Shown here in pieces: positions 43,546 to 52,310 of a stretch of DNA of 64,000 nucleotides. The stretch is from Micromonospora costi (GTDB taxonomy: Bacteria; Actinomycetota; Actinomycetes; Mycobacteriales; Micromonosporaceae): positions 1-64,000 of the forward strand of contig NZ_RBAN01000010.1 in the NCBI RefSeq assembly GCF_003626655.1, read 5' to 3'. The translations under genes and the position numbers were made by a program. How positions within the stretch are numbered: the stretch's first letter is position 1; each line of letters opens with the position of its first letter. The notes beneath the pieces were generated by a model. That model was not told the DNA's origin. It was given only the letters and a program-made list of their open reading frames with translations, and did not search any database.

Positions 43546-43551
43546 TAGCGT
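43546..43551 (+). promoter_or_regulatory. -10 box (TAGCGT) for the DegV gene
   Basis: TAGCGT ends 7 bases before the ATG at 43559, with no Shine-Dalgarno sequence. Confidence 0.5.
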
Positions 43552-43558
43552 GCCGGGC

Positions 43559-44443
43559 ATGCCCGTCGCGGTCGTCACCGACTCCACCGCCTACCTCCCG
43601 CCCGAGCTGGTGCAGGCGCACCGGCTCACCGTGGTGCCGCTGACCGTCGTGCTCAACGGCGCGGAAGGGCTCGAAGGGGTCGAGATCTTCCCCGCCGACG
43701 CGACCCGGGCGCTCAGCGGCCGGCGGGTGTCGGCGAGCACCTCCCGTCCCGCTCCGGAGCAGTTCGCGCGGACGTACCGTCGCCTGCTCGACGCGGGCGC
43801 GGACGGCGTCGTGTCGGTGCACCTGTCGGCGGAACTCTCCGGCACGGTGGAGGCGGCCCGGCTGGCCGCCGACGAGCTGGGCGGGCGGGTCGCCGTGGTG
43901 GACAGCCGCTCGACCGGCCTGGGCCTGGGGTTCGCGGTCATCGAGGCCGCCGCGGCCGCCGCCCGGGGCGAGGACCTCGATGGTGTACGCCGGGCCGCCG
44001 CCGACGCCGTCGATCGCACCACCATCTACTTCTACGTGGACACGTTGGAATTCCTCCGCCGGGGCGGGCGGATCAACGCGGCCGAGGCGCTGCTCGGCAC
44101 GGCACTCTCGGTGAAACCGATCATGCACATGCCGGACGGGGCCATCGTGCTGCGGGACAAGGTGCGCACGGCCAGCCGCGGTGTGGCACGCCTGGTCGAC
44201 CTGGCCGTCGAGGCGGCCGGGGACGCCGAGGTCGACCTCGGCGTCCACCATCTCGCCGCGCCCGAGCGGGCCGAGGCGCTGCGCGCGGCGCTGGTCGAAC
44301 GGCTCGGCGACCGCGTCCGCGAGACGTACGTCTCGGAGGCCGGCGCCGTGGTGGCTGCGCACGCCGGCCCGGGCCTGGCGTGCGTCGTGGTGCACCGTCG
44401 GCCGGCCGCCCCGCCGGAGCCCGGCGGCCGCGACCCGGAATGA
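43559..44443 (+). CDS. DegV family fatty-acid-binding protein
   Basis: Predicted 294 residues. VAVVTDSTAYLPPEL at the start, TSRPAPEQF and HLSAELSGTVEAARLAA, then VDSRSTGLGLGFAV, are the conserved DegV blocks, including Thr/Ser residues that hold the fatty acid carboxylate. In Firmicutes FakB homologues present fatty acids to the kinase FakA; no FakA is encoded nearby, so the partner is unknown. The start is set by the conserved N-terminus and the -10 box. Confidence 0.93.
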   Translation: MPVAVVTDSTAYLPPELVQAHRLTVVPLTVVLNGAEGLEGVEIFPADATRALSGRRVSASTSRPAPEQFARTYRRLLDAGADGVVSVHLSAELSGTVEAARLAADELGGRVAVVDSRSTGLGLGFAVIEAAAAAARGEDLDGVRRAAADAVDRTTIYFYVDTLEFLRRGGRINAAEALLGTALSVKPIMHMPDGAIVLRDKVRTASRGVARLVDLAVEAAGDAEVDLGVHHLAAPERAEALRAALVERLGDRVRETYVSEAGAVVAAHAGPGLACVVVHRRPAAPPEPGGRDPE

Positions 44444-44546
44444 CGGCCGGTACGGTCGCCGGCCCGGAGGCTGCGGAGCGCCTGTCGAGCTGCCCCGGAT
44501 CTGGGGCACGTCCGCTTCGTGTCGGCGCGGGCGGAGAGGAGCGCGA

Positions 44547-45314
44547 GTGTCCTGTGTGGTGACCGGAGGCGGCCGGGGCGTGGGTCGCGCCGTGGTGGAA
44601 CGGCTGGCGGCCGCGGGCGACACCGTCGTCGTGGTCGAGCGTGATCCCGCCGCGCTGGAGTGGCTGCCCGCCCACCCGGCCGCCGACCGGCTGCTCGGCG
44701 TGACCGGTGACGCCGGCGACGAGGCGGTCGCGGGCCGCGCCGCGGACCTGGCGGAACGGGCCGGACCGCTGACCGGGTGGGTCAACAACGCGGCGGTGTT
44801 CCGGGACGCCTCGGTGCACTCCGCGCCGGTAGGCGAGGTGGCCGACCTCATCGGGGCCAACCTCCGGCCGGCCCTGGCCGGCGCCGCCACCGCGGTACGG
44901 CGGTTCCTCGCCGCGCGCACCGCCGGGTCGATCGTGAACGTCTCCTCCCATCAGGCCGCGCGACCGGTGCCCGGCTGCCTCCCGTACGCGACCGCGAAGG
45001 CGGCGGTGGAGGGGATGACCCGGGCGCTCGCCGTGGAGTACGGGCGGTACGGCATCCGGGCCAACGCGGTGGCCCTCGGATCGGTCGGCACCGAGCGGCA
45101 CGCGGCCTTCCTCGCGGGGCAGGACCGGGCCGAGGCCGCGCGGATCGAGGCGGACCTGGCCCGGCTGCACCCGCTCGGCCGGATCGGCCGGGTCGACGAG
45201 GTGGCCGACACGATCGCCTGGCTGCTGTCGCCCGCCGCAGGCTTCGTGAACGGCGTGACGCTGCCGGTGGACGGTGGGCGCGCGGTCCTCGGGTTGGATC
45301 CGGAGGCGCACTGA
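44547..45314 (+). CDS. short-chain dehydrogenase/reductase
   Basis: Predicted 255 residues. The cofactor motif is VVTGGGRGVG near the N-terminus, NNAA is present, and the catalytic Ser is in VNVSSHQ. YATAK provides the intact Tyr-x-x-x-Lys. The C-terminus (GFVNGVTLPVDGG) is typical of classical SDRs. Substrate unknown. The GTG start follows a GAGAGGAG site. It stands between degV and comEA with about 100 bases on each side, so it is probably its own unit. Confidence 0.9.
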   Translation: MSCVVTGGGRGVGRAVVERLAAAGDTVVVVERDPAALEWLPAHPAADRLLGVTGDAGDEAVAGRAADLAERAGPLTGWVNNAAVFRDASVHSAPVGEVADLIGANLRPALAGAATAVRRFLAARTAGSIVNVSSHQAARPVPGCLPYATAKAAVEGMTRALAVEYGRYGIRANAVALGSVGTERHAAFLAGQDRAEAARIEADLARLHPLGRIGRVDEVADTIAWLLSPAAGFVNGVTLPVDGGRAVLGLDPEAH

Positions 45315-45359
45315 CCTGCGACGCTCCCGTCGCTAGCAGACAATGCCATGATCAGGGAG

Positions 45360-45387
45360 TTGTCCACAGGCGGCGGCGCCGTCCACA
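45360..45387 (+). promoter_or_regulatory. two DnaA-box-like sites upstream of comEA
   Basis: TTGTCCACA (45360-45368) is an exact actinobacterial DnaA box, and CCGTCCACA (45379-45387) fits the degenerate high-GC form. They are in the same orientation, 19 bases apart, and upstream of the comEA -10 box. Confidence 0.45.
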
Positions 45388-45427
45388 GGGAACGGTCCGG
45401 AGGGCACGCGGTGGCGGATCGCCGCCG

Positions 45428-45433
45428 TAGCGT
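45428..45433 (+). promoter_or_regulatory. -10 box (TAGCGT) for comEA
   Basis: TAGCGT ends 6 bases before the comEA GTG at 45440; no Shine-Dalgarno sequence. Confidence 0.5.
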
Positions 45434-45439
45434 CACGCC

Positions 45440-46516
45440 GTGTCACACGACGACGAGACCGTGGTACGCCGACGCCTCCGGCGGCTCACCGCGCAGCCGC
45501 TCTTCGGGGCGGCCTCCGGCGGTGCGCCGCCCGGAGACGCGCAGTCGATCGTGGGTACGCCCGACGTGCCGTCGCCGGCGCCGTCCGGCGGGACGGCCGC
45601 CCTTGCGGGTCCGGCGCCCGGCCTGCCTGAAGCGTCCGACCTGCGGGACGCGCCCGGCCTGTCAGCGGCGTTCGACCTGCCGGCCGGCGCGACGCCCGGG
45701 TTGTCGACGGTGACCGGTTGGTCGGCCGGGAGTGGTGCCTCGAAGGCTCCTGGCCTGTCGGTGGCGTCCGGCCTGTCGACGGCGTCCGGCCTGTCGGTGG
45801 CGCCGGTCCGGCCGGCGGAGCCGGGGCTCGAGGGCGAGGCCTCGGCGGGTGGGCCGGGTGGGCTGCCCGGGCCCGGCGCGTTCGACCCGGGGCGGCGCGG
45901 CATCCGCGCACTGGCGGCGGTCGCCGTGGTGGTGGTCCTGGGCGCCGGATTCTGGGCCTGGCGCTCCCGCCCGCGAGCGGAGCCGGTGCGGCCCGCAGCG
46001 AGCACCGCGGCGCCCGTGGCCGAGGGCGTTGCGGACGGCGTCGCGGAGCCCGACCGGAGTGCGGCCGGCGAGCTGGTCGTCGCCGTGGCCGGCAAGGTGC
46101 GCCGCCCCGGCCTGGTGCGAGTGCCGGTCGGCGCCCGGCTCGCCGACGCCGTCGAGGCGGCCGGCGGAGCGCTTCCCGGGGTGGACGTCGCCCTGCTGAA
46201 TCCGGCCCGCAAGCTGAGCGACGGTGAGCTGATCGTGGTCGGGGTGACCCCGCCGCCGGCAGCGGGCCAGCCGGTCGGCGGCTCCGGCGAGGGTCCGGCC
46301 GCGGGTGGCGTGCCCGGCCCCGGCGGGCGGGTCAACCTCAACACCGCGACTCTGGCGCAGCTCGACGCGTTGCCCGGGGTCGGTCCGGTGCTCGCCCAGC
46401 GCATCCTCACCCACCGCGAGCAGCACGGGGGCTTCCGGTCGGTCGGTGACCTCCGGCAGGTGGAAGGCATCGGCGACGCCCGCTACGAGCAGCTGAAGGA
46501 CCTGGTGACGGTGTGA
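45440..46516 (+). CDS. comEA: ComEA-like DNA-binding membrane protein
   Basis: Predicted 358 residues. A long cytoplasmic low-complexity region (about 1-150) contains degenerate Gly-Leu-Ser-(Val/Thr)-Ala-Ser repeats. One membrane helix (about 153-172) follows. Outside are a SLBB domain (VVAVAGKVRRPGLVRVPVGARLADAV, about 212-265) and a C-terminal helix-hairpin-helix pair (VNLNTATLAQLDALPGVGPVLAQRILTHRE and VEGIGDARYEQLKDL) that binds double-stranded DNA. The unusually long N-terminal part is extra compared with Bacillus ComEA. The stop overlaps comEC. Natural competence is not established in this lineage, so the role may be DNA uptake for nutrition or repair. Confidence 0.92.
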   Translation: MSHDDETVVRRRLRRLTAQPLFGAASGGAPPGDAQSIVGTPDVPSPAPSGGTAALAGPAPGLPEASDLRDAPGLSAAFDLPAGATPGLSTVTGWSAGSGASKAPGLSVASGLSTASGLSVAPVRPAEPGLEGEASAGGPGGLPGPGAFDPGRRGIRALAAVAVVVVLGAGFWAWRSRPRAEPVRPAASTAAPVAEGVADGVAEPDRSAAGELVVAVAGKVRRPGLVRVPVGARLADAVEAAGGALPGVDVALLNPARKLSDGELIVVGVTPPPAAGQPVGGSGEGPAAGGVPGPGGRVNLNTATLAQLDALPGVGPVLAQRILTHREQHGGFRSVGDLRQVEGIGDARYEQLKDLVTV

Positions 46517-48912
46517 GCGGCCGATCCGACCGGGACGCGCCGGCGTCCATCGACCGAGGGTCGCCGGACCTGCGGCTGGCCGGGCTCGCCGTGGCGGCCT
46601 GGCTCACGGCACTGGCCGGGCTGCACCTCGACGCGGCGACCCTGCTGCTGCTCGCGGTGCTGGCCGCCGCGCTCTCCGCCGTCGGCGCGCTGCACCTGCT
46701 CGGTGTGCTGGGACGCCCCGGGCGTCGCGCCCGGCGGTACGGCTGGATCGCGGTCGCGGTGGGCATCGGGGTCGTCTGCGGCGGCAGCGCGACCGCGGCC
46801 CGGCTCGCCGTACGCGACGCCGCTCCGCTGCGCGCCCTCGCCGACCAGCGCGCGGTCGTCACCGCCGAGCTGGTCGTCCGCGACGATCCCCGGCCGGTCC
46901 GGGGCGCACCGGGCCGTCCGGCCACCCTGCTGGTGCCTGCCGACCTGGTGAGCCTCACCGCGCCGGACGGCCGACGGATCACCGGACCGGCCCGGGTGCT
47001 GGTGCTGGCCACCGGTCCGGGTTGGCAGGGGCTCCTGCCGGGGCAGCGGCTCGCCGCGCGGGGACGCCTCGACATTCCCCGCGGCGGCGACCTCACGGCC
47101 GTCGTGCTGAGCGCCAGCGGTCCGCCGGAACGCCACGGCACCCCCTCCTGGGCGCAGCGGGCCGCCGGGTCGCTCCGCGCCGGCCTGCAACGCGCCTGCG
47201 CACCGCTGCCCGACGAGCAGGGTGGGCTGCTGCCCGGGCTGGTGGTCGGCGACACCAGCCGGCTGCTGCCCATGGTGGAGGAGGACTTCCGGGCCACCGG
47301 CATGACCCACCTCAACGCGGTGTCCGGGTCCAACGTGGCGATCGTGGTCGGCGCCGTGCTGCTGCTCGCCCGCTGGTCCCGGGCCGGGCCGTGGCTCGCC
47401 GCCGGGCTCTGCGGCGTCGCCCTGGTGGGCTTCGTCATCCTGGTGCGCCCGTCGCCGAGCGTGGTACGCGCCGCCACCATGGGCGCCATCGGGCTGGCGG
47501 CGCTGGCCGCCGGGCGCCCCCGGGCCGCCCTGCCCGCGCTGGCCGCCGCGGTCACCGTGCTGGTGCTGCTCGACCCCGAGCTGGCCGGCGACGCGGGGTT
47601 CGCGCTCTCCGTCCTGGCCACCGGCGGATTGCTGCTGCTCGCGCCGCGGTGGCGGGACGGGCTGCGGCGGCGGGGCGTACCGGCCGGGCTGGCCGAGGCG
47701 CTGGCGGTGCCCGCCGCCGCCCAACTGGCCTGCGGGCCCGTGGTGGCCGGGCTGTCCGGCACGGTGAGCGTGGTCGCCGTGCCGGCGAACCTGCTGGCCG
47801 TGCCGGCCATCGCGCCGGCCACCGTGCTCGGCGTCGTGGCGGCGGCCGTGTCCCCGCTGTGGCCGGCGGGCGCCGAGTTCGCGGCCTGGCTGGCGAGCTG
47901 GCCGGCGTGGTGGCTGGTCCTGGTGGCCCGGTACGGCGCCCGGCTGCCGGCGGGCACGCTGCCGTGGCCGGGCGGCGTCCCCGGCGCCCTGTTGCTGGCG
48001 GGACTCACCGTGGCGCTGCTCGTCGCGGTCCGGCGGCCCGTGGTGCGTCGGCTGGTGGCGGTGGTGGCCGTGGCGGTGGTGCTGGGCACCCTGCCGGTGC
48101 GGCTGGTCGCCCGGGGCTGGCCCCCGCCCGGGTGGGTCGTGGTGGCGTGCGCGGTGGGCCAGGGCGACACGGTGGTGCTGCCGGTCTCGGCCGGCCGGGC
48201 GGTGGTGGTCGACGCGGGGCCGGAGCCGGCGGCGGTGGACGGGTGCCTGCGCCGGCTGGGCGTCCGCGAGGTGCCGCTGCTCGTGGTCAGCCACCTCCAC
48301 GCCGACCACGTGGGCGGGATCGAGGGCGTGTTTCGGGGGCGTCGGGTGGCCGCCGTGCTCGCCCCGGTCTCCGACGAGCCCGAGACCGGGCGGGCCCTGG
48401 TGCGGTCCGCGGCCGCCGCGGGGCGGGCGCGGCTGCTCACCGCGTCGACCGGCTGGGCGTACCGGGCGGGCCACATCGACCTGGTGCTGCTCGGCCCGCC
48501 GTACCCGCTGCGCGGCACCCGCTCCGACCCGAACAACAACTCGCTGGTGCTGCGCGCCACGGTGGCGGGCGTACGGGTCCTGCTTCCCGGCGACGCCGAG
48601 ACCGAGGAACAGCGGGCACTGCTGGACCGGTCGCCGCCCGGCGCGCTGCGGGCCGAGGTGTTGAAGGTGGCGCACCACGGCTCCGCCTACCAGGATCCAG
48701 CGTTCCTGGACGCGGTTCGCCCCGCCGTCGCGCTCGTCCCGGTAGGCGCCGGGAACACGTACGGCCACCCGGATCCCGGCCTGCTCGCGGATCTGGGCAG
48801 GGACGGCGTACGGGTGCTGCGTACCGACACCGACGGCGACGTGGCCGCTGTCCACGGCGAGCGCGGCCTCGCCGTCGTCACCCGGGGCGTGCCACCGGGT
48901 CGGCGGTCGTGA
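46513..48912 (+). CDS. comEC: ComEC/Rec2 family DNA-uptake channel
   Basis: Predicted 799 residues with about ten membrane helices. The N-terminal OB-like DUF4131 region is followed by the competence domain (LLPGLVVGDTSRL and THLNAVSGSNVAIV, the latter diagnostic). A C-terminal metallo-beta-lactamase domain contains SHLHADHVGG, LLPGDAE and KVAHHGS metal-binding motifs, expected to degrade the non-imported strand. GTG start with a 4-base overlap to comEA. Length is full for a three-domain ComEC. Confidence 0.95.
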   Translation: MSGRSDRDAPASIDRGSPDLRLAGLAVAAWLTALAGLHLDAATLLLLAVLAAALSAVGALHLLGVLGRPGRRARRYGWIAVAVGIGVVCGGSATAARLAVRDAAPLRALADQRAVVTAELVVRDDPRPVRGAPGRPATLLVPADLVSLTAPDGRRITGPARVLVLATGPGWQGLLPGQRLAARGRLDIPRGGDLTAVVLSASGPPERHGTPSWAQRAAGSLRAGLQRACAPLPDEQGGLLPGLVVGDTSRLLPMVEEDFRATGMTHLNAVSGSNVAIVVGAVLLLARWSRAGPWLAAGLCGVALVGFVILVRPSPSVVRAATMGAIGLAALAAGRPRAALPALAAAVTVLVLLDPELAGDAGFALSVLATGGLLLLAPRWRDGLRRRGVPAGLAEALAVPAAAQLACGPVVAGLSGTVSVVAVPANLLAVPAIAPATVLGVVAAAVSPLWPAGAEFAAWLASWPAWWLVLVARYGARLPAGTLPWPGGVPGALLLAGLTVALLVAVRRPVVRRLVAVVAVAVVLGTLPVRLVARGWPPPGWVVVACAVGQGDTVVLPVSAGRAVVVDAGPEPAAVDGCLRRLGVREVPLLVVSHLHADHVGGIEGVFRGRRVAAVLAPVSDEPETGRALVRSAAAAGRARLLTASTGWAYRAGHIDLVLLGPPYPLRGTRSDPNNNSLVLRATVAGVRVLLPGDAETEEQRALLDRSPPGALRAEVLKVAHHGSAYQDPAFLDAVRPAVALVPVGAGNTYGHPDPGLLADLGRDGVRVLRTDTDGDVAAVHGERGLAVVTRGVPPGRRS

Positions 48913-49066
48913 CGGGCCTCGGGCGACCATACGTCACGGGAGAGAATTGAGGGACTGCATGGTGGATTGACATAAATGTCTGGATTTGCACTGAGTGCGG
49001 GCTCCGCCATCCGAGTGGCCGGTGAGCAGGCACGATCCGGTCGCGGCCCGTGCGAATATGGGCGAC
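48913..49066. promoter_or_regulatory. AT-rich gap before holA with promoter-like elements
   Basis: The gap contains an unusually AT-rich patch for this DNA. TTGAGG (48947-48952) and CATAAA (48971-48976), 18 bases apart, form a possible promoter. GACAT-AA-ATGTC (48969-48980) is a perfect short palindrome on top of it. Closer to the gene, AATATG ends 6 bases before the GTG at 49067. Confidence 0.4.
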
Positions 49067-50038
49067 GTGACCCCCGCCAGCCTCGCCCCCATTCTGCTCG
49101 TTCTCGGCGACGAGGAGCTGCTCGCCACGCGCGCGGTGTCCGAAGCCGTGGCCAGAGCGCGCAGCGTCGACCCCGATGTGGACGTCCGCGAGTACCAGGC
49201 CGGCACACTCACGGCGGGGGAGCTCGCCGAGATGCTCAGCCCTTCCCTGTTCGGCGGGCGGCGGCTGCTGGTGCTGCGCTCCGGCCAGGACGCCCGCAAG
49301 GACCTCGTGGCGGCCCTGCTGGCGTACGCCAAGAATCCCGACCCGGATGTGCAGCTCGTCGTCCTGCACCTCGGTGCGGCCAAGGGCAAGGCGTTCGCCG
49401 AGGGGCTGAAGGCGGCCGGCGCGACGGTGGTGCCGGCCGCGAAGCTCAAGGGGCACCGCGACCGGGTCGCCTTCGTCCGCGACGAGATCCGCCGCGGCGG
49501 TGGCAAGTGCACCGAGGACGCGGCCGAGGCCCTGATCGCGGCGGTCGGCAACGACCTCCGCGAGCTTGCCGCCGCCTGCTCCCAACTGATCGCCGACACC
49601 GACGGGCGGATCGGCGCGGACACGGTGGCGCGGTACTACCGGGGGCGCGTGGAGGTGAGCGGCTTCACGGTGGCTGACGCCACCATGGTCGGTGACGTTC
49701 CGGCCGCGCTGGAGGCGCTGCGGTGGGCGCTGCACGTCGGCGTCGACCCGGTGCCGATCGCCGACGCCCTCGCCGACGGCGTCCGCACCGTGGCGCGCGT
49801 GGCGTCCGCCGGGCGGGGCAGCCCGTACCAACTGGCGAGCACGCTCGGCATGCCCGCCTGGAAGATCGAGCGCGCGCAGCGGCAGGGCCGGGGCTGGACG
49901 CCGGACGGCCTGGTGCTGGCCATGCAGGCCGCCGCCGAGTGCAACGCGGCCGTCAAGGGCGGCTCGGACGACCGGGCGTACGCCCTGGAGCGGGCCGTCT
50001 TCACGATGGCGGCCGCCCGGCAGGGTGGCGCCCGGTGA
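49067..50038 (+). CDS. holA: DNA polymerase III delta subunit
   Basis: Predicted 323 residues; opens the sliding clamp within the clamp loader. APILLVLGDEELLATRAVSEAV at the N-terminus and LFGGRRLLVLRSGQDARKDLVAAL match HolA. A conserved DLRELAAACSQLI in the lid region and the C-terminal collar helices complete the fold. GTG at 49067 begins the homologous region; an ATG three codons upstream (49058) is an alternative. The position between comEC and rpsT/lepA is conserved across actinobacteria. Confidence 0.93.
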   Translation: MTPASLAPILLVLGDEELLATRAVSEAVARARSVDPDVDVREYQAGTLTAGELAEMLSPSLFGGRRLLVLRSGQDARKDLVAALLAYAKNPDPDVQLVVLHLGAAKGKAFAEGLKAAGATVVPAAKLKGHRDRVAFVRDEIRRGGGKCTEDAAEALIAAVGNDLRELAAACSQLIADTDGRIGADTVARYYRGRVEVSGFTVADATMVGDVPAALEALRWALHVGVDPVPIADALADGVRTVARVASAGRGSPYQLASTLGMPAWKIERAQRQGRGWTPDGLVLAMQAAAECNAAVKGGSDDRAYALERAVFTMAAARQGGAR

Positions 50039-50472
50039 GCGGACCGGTCCGCACGGCGTGGGCCACTCTCGCCGCCGACGAGGAGCAGTTTCGCCCGCTC
50101 TACGCGCGGGTGCTCGGGCTGCGGTTCGTCAACCCCGGCGGCGTGCTCTGTTTCCTCTTCTTCGAGGGGACGGTGGCGCTCGCCGCGCTGCTCGCCCTCG
50201 CCGAACTGGTCAGCTGGTGGGCGGTGGTCGTGCTGCCGGCCGTCGTGGCGGTGATGGTGAAGCTCAACGACATGGTGGCCGCCGTGGTGGTCCGGTCCGC
50301 GGCGCTCGTGCCCGAGCAGGAGCGCGACCGGTTCCGCCGGCAGATGGAGCCGGCCGTCGGGCGTGCCCGGGTGGACTGGATCACCCACAGCGTGACCGGG
50401 ATCGTGGTGTCGGCCGAGCCGGCCGAGCGCCGGACCGCCCCGGACGCGCCGAAGCCCGACCGCCCGGCCTGA
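50035..50472 (+). CDS. hypothetical membrane protein
   Basis: Predicted 145 residues, no named family. After about 30 residues come two hydrophobic helices in tandem (about 37-57 and 60-80). A cytoplasmic tail rich in charged residues (QERDRFRRQMEPAVGRARVDW) and a disordered acidic/Pro end follow. The GTG start overlaps the holA stop (GTGA), so it is translated with holA. The link to clamp loading, if any, is unclear. Confidence 0.75.
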   Translation: MSGPVRTAWATLAADEEQFRPLYARVLGLRFVNPGGVLCFLFFEGTVALAALLALAELVSWWAVVVLPAVVAVMVKLNDMVAAVVVRSAALVPEQERDRFRRQMEPAVGRARVDWITHSVTGIVVSAEPAERRTAPDAPKPDRPA

Positions 50473-50576
50473 CCGAGCCGCCCGCGCCGGCCGACCGCCC
50501 CGAAGCCCGGCCTGACGGCGCCTATCCTCGCCCGGCCGCTGGTGGCGGCCCGGACCCGGCCCCCTGGACCTCACGG

Positions 50577-50665
50577 CGCGCGTGATCCACACCGCTTCGC
50601 CGATATGGCGGTATCCAGCTCTCCGGGACCCCGCCGTGTCGCCGGAACGGTGTGGATCACGCGCG
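50577..50665. repeat. perfect 18-bp inverted repeat between convergent genes
   Basis: CGCGCGTGATCCACACCG (50577-50594) and its exact reverse complement (50648-50665) flank 53 bases. It lies between the gene ending at 50472 and the rpsT terminator. The sequence differs from the 9662/39324 family. The rest of 50473-50576 shows nothing recognisable. Confidence 0.8.
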
Positions 50666-50685
50666 GGCTGGGGGACGCGGACAGC

Positions 50686-50719
50686 AGGAAGCCCCCGAGC
50701 AGGTGCTCGGAGGCTTCCT
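50686..50719 (-). terminator. rpsT terminator
   Basis: 15-bp stem with a single mismatch (50686-50700 with 50705-50719) and a 4-base loop, 20 bases beyond the rpsT stop on the minus strand. Confidence 0.85.
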
Positions 50720-50739
50720 GGAAGGTCTGCCGTTGCCGG

Positions 50740-51006
50740 TCAGGCGGAGAACGACGCGACGCGCTGGGCGATCGCGGACTTCCGGTTCGCGGCCTGGTTG
50801 GCGTGGATCACGCCCTTGCTGACCGCCTTGTCGAGCTTGCGGGAGGCGTCCCGCATCAGGGCGGTGGCCTGCTCGACGTCGCCGGTCTCGGCGGCCTCGT
50901 GGAACTTGCGGATGGCGGTCTTCAGCGACGACTTGACCGACTTGTTACGCAGCCGGCGCTTCTCGTTCTGCCGGTTGCGCTTGATCTGGGACTTGATGTT
51001 CGCCAC
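50740..51006 (-). CDS. rpsT: 30S ribosomal protein S20
   Basis: Predicted 88 residues. ANIKSQIKRNRQNEKRRLRNKSVKSSLKTAIRKF at the N-terminus and ANQAANRKSAIAQRV at the C-terminus are the S20 hallmarks; it binds the 5' domain of 16S rRNA. The GTG at 51006 is the standard start and has a GAGG site. Divergent placement between holA and lepA is conserved in actinobacteria. Confidence 0.97.
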   Translation of the reverse strand: MANIKSQIKRNRQNEKRRLRNKSVKSSLKTAIRKFHEAAETGDVEQATALMRDASRKLDKAVSKGVIHANQAANRKSAIAQRVASFSA

Positions 51007-51147
51007 GCGACAGCCTCGTCTTGATAGCTCGGGTTGGTCAGCTTGTGCGCGCAACGAGCATGAGTCATCGCCGCGCGAAAAGTCAGGTTACCAGGTCGGC
51101 CCCGGACGAGCCAAAACGGCACCCGATCCGGGCCCGCTCCGCCGGGC

Positions 51148-51204
51148 GGCCACGTCGTCAGGTCCAGCCCTGCCGCGGCCACGTGGTCAGGTCCAGCCCT
51201 GCCG
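51148..51204. repeat. 29-bp tandem duplication over the 3' end of the kinase-like gene
   Basis: Two 28-base copies (51148-51175 and 51177-51204) differ at one base. The second copy contains the last codons (QGWT) and stop of the minus-strand gene ending at 51187; the first is a downstream duplicate of that end. Confidence 0.85.
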
Positions 51205-52170
51205 GGCGGCGAGCCAGGCGAGGGCCTGCTCACCGCTCCACCGGTTGTGCCGCCGGATCTGCGGCGACGCGGTCGGTGGGGTCGCCGCGGCCGTGGTGAG
51301 GAAGTACCCGGCCAGCGCGGCGAGCGTCACGTCCAGCGCGTCCGCGGGCGCCCGGGCGGCCGCCGGATGGTCCGCGAAGAGCCGGTCGACGTCCAACCCG
51401 CTCGCGTAGCCCGTGATCAGGAGGCCGGCCAGGTCGAACCAGGCCGGGCCGCGGCACACCCAGGTCCAGTCGCAGAACCAGGCCGCTCCCGCCCGGTCGA
51501 TCAGCACGTTGTCCAGTCGCAGGTCGCCGTGGATCAGGCTGTCCGGCGGCGTGGCGGCCGCGTAACCAGGTAGCCGGGACTCCAGCGCGACCAGCTCGGC
51601 GAGCCGGCCGTCGACTCCAGCGGGTAGCGCGGGCGCCGGTTCCCGGCCGGCGGCCACCTCGCCCCACCAGAGGATGTCCTCGCGCGCCAGGTCGGCGAGC
51701 CGGGGTGGATCGAGGGCGAGCAGGTCGACCGGCGGGTCGGCGAGCGCCGCGGCCAGGTCGGCGTACCCGGCCAGGGTGGCGGTGAGTTCCTCCGGCGACC
51801 AGGGCAGGCCGGGCGTGTGCCCGTCGACGGCGTCGAGGCAGATGGCGTACCAGCCGGCCGCGTCGAGGGTCCAGCGCAGCCGGGGGACGGGCAGCCCGGC
51901 GGGGAGCCGGGCGAGGATCGCGGCCTCCCGGGCGTACCAGTCGACCAGCCGCGGCTGCTCGCCCCGCCCGGCCGCCTTGAGGAAGGCGGACGATCCGTCG
52001 GCGGTGGTCAGCACGGCGGCGAAGCCCCGGGTGAAGCCCGCGCCGGCGACGTGCGCGTCGACGACCGGGGCGCCCAGCCGCTCGGCGACCGCCGACCGCA
52101 GGCCGGCCGGCAGCTCGGTCCAGCCCGGCCGCACGGCGGTGGCGTGATAGGGCGGCGGTGTGGTGGGCAC
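51187..52170 (-). CDS. aminoglycoside phosphotransferase (APH)-family kinase-like protein
   Basis: Predicted 327 residues. The catalytic loop HGDLRLDNVL (Brenner-type motif of APH kinases) and the metal-binding Asp in FCDWTW are present. The N-terminal lobe has a nucleotide-binding Lys in AFLKAAGRG. Family members phosphorylate small molecules such as choline, homoserine or aminoglycosides; nothing here points to a specific substrate or to resistance. The GTG start follows GGGGGC. Its stop lies within a tandem duplication. Confidence 0.87.
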   Translation of the reverse strand: MPTTPPPYHATAVRPGWTELPAGLRSAVAERLGAPVVDAHVAGAGFTRGFAAVLTTADGSSAFLKAAGRGEQPRLVDWYAREAAILARLPAGLPVPRLRWTLDAAGWYAICLDAVDGHTPGLPWSPEELTATLAGYADLAAALADPPVDLLALDPPRLADLAREDILWWGEVAAGREPAPALPAGVDGRLAELVALESRLPGYAAATPPDSLIHGDLRLDNVLIDRAGAAWFCDWTWVCRGPAWFDLAGLLITGYASGLDVDRLFADHPAAARAPADALDVTLAALAGYFLTTAAATPPTASPQIRRHNRWSGEQALAWLAARQGWT

Positions 52171-52310
52171 GCCCCCATGCTGTCGTACCCCGCCGGGAGC
52201 ATGTCGTCATGCACGCCGACGACGTCCGGGGCTCGGCCGCGGCCGACCCCGCGCCGCACCAGGTTCTTCCCGCTGCCCCCGCGGCGGGCGGTCTGAGAGA
52301 CTGCCAGGCC

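Noticed and set aside
51187..52170. Aminoglycoside resistance gene
   Set aside because: Only general APH kinase motifs are visible; the family covers many substrates and there is no resistance context.
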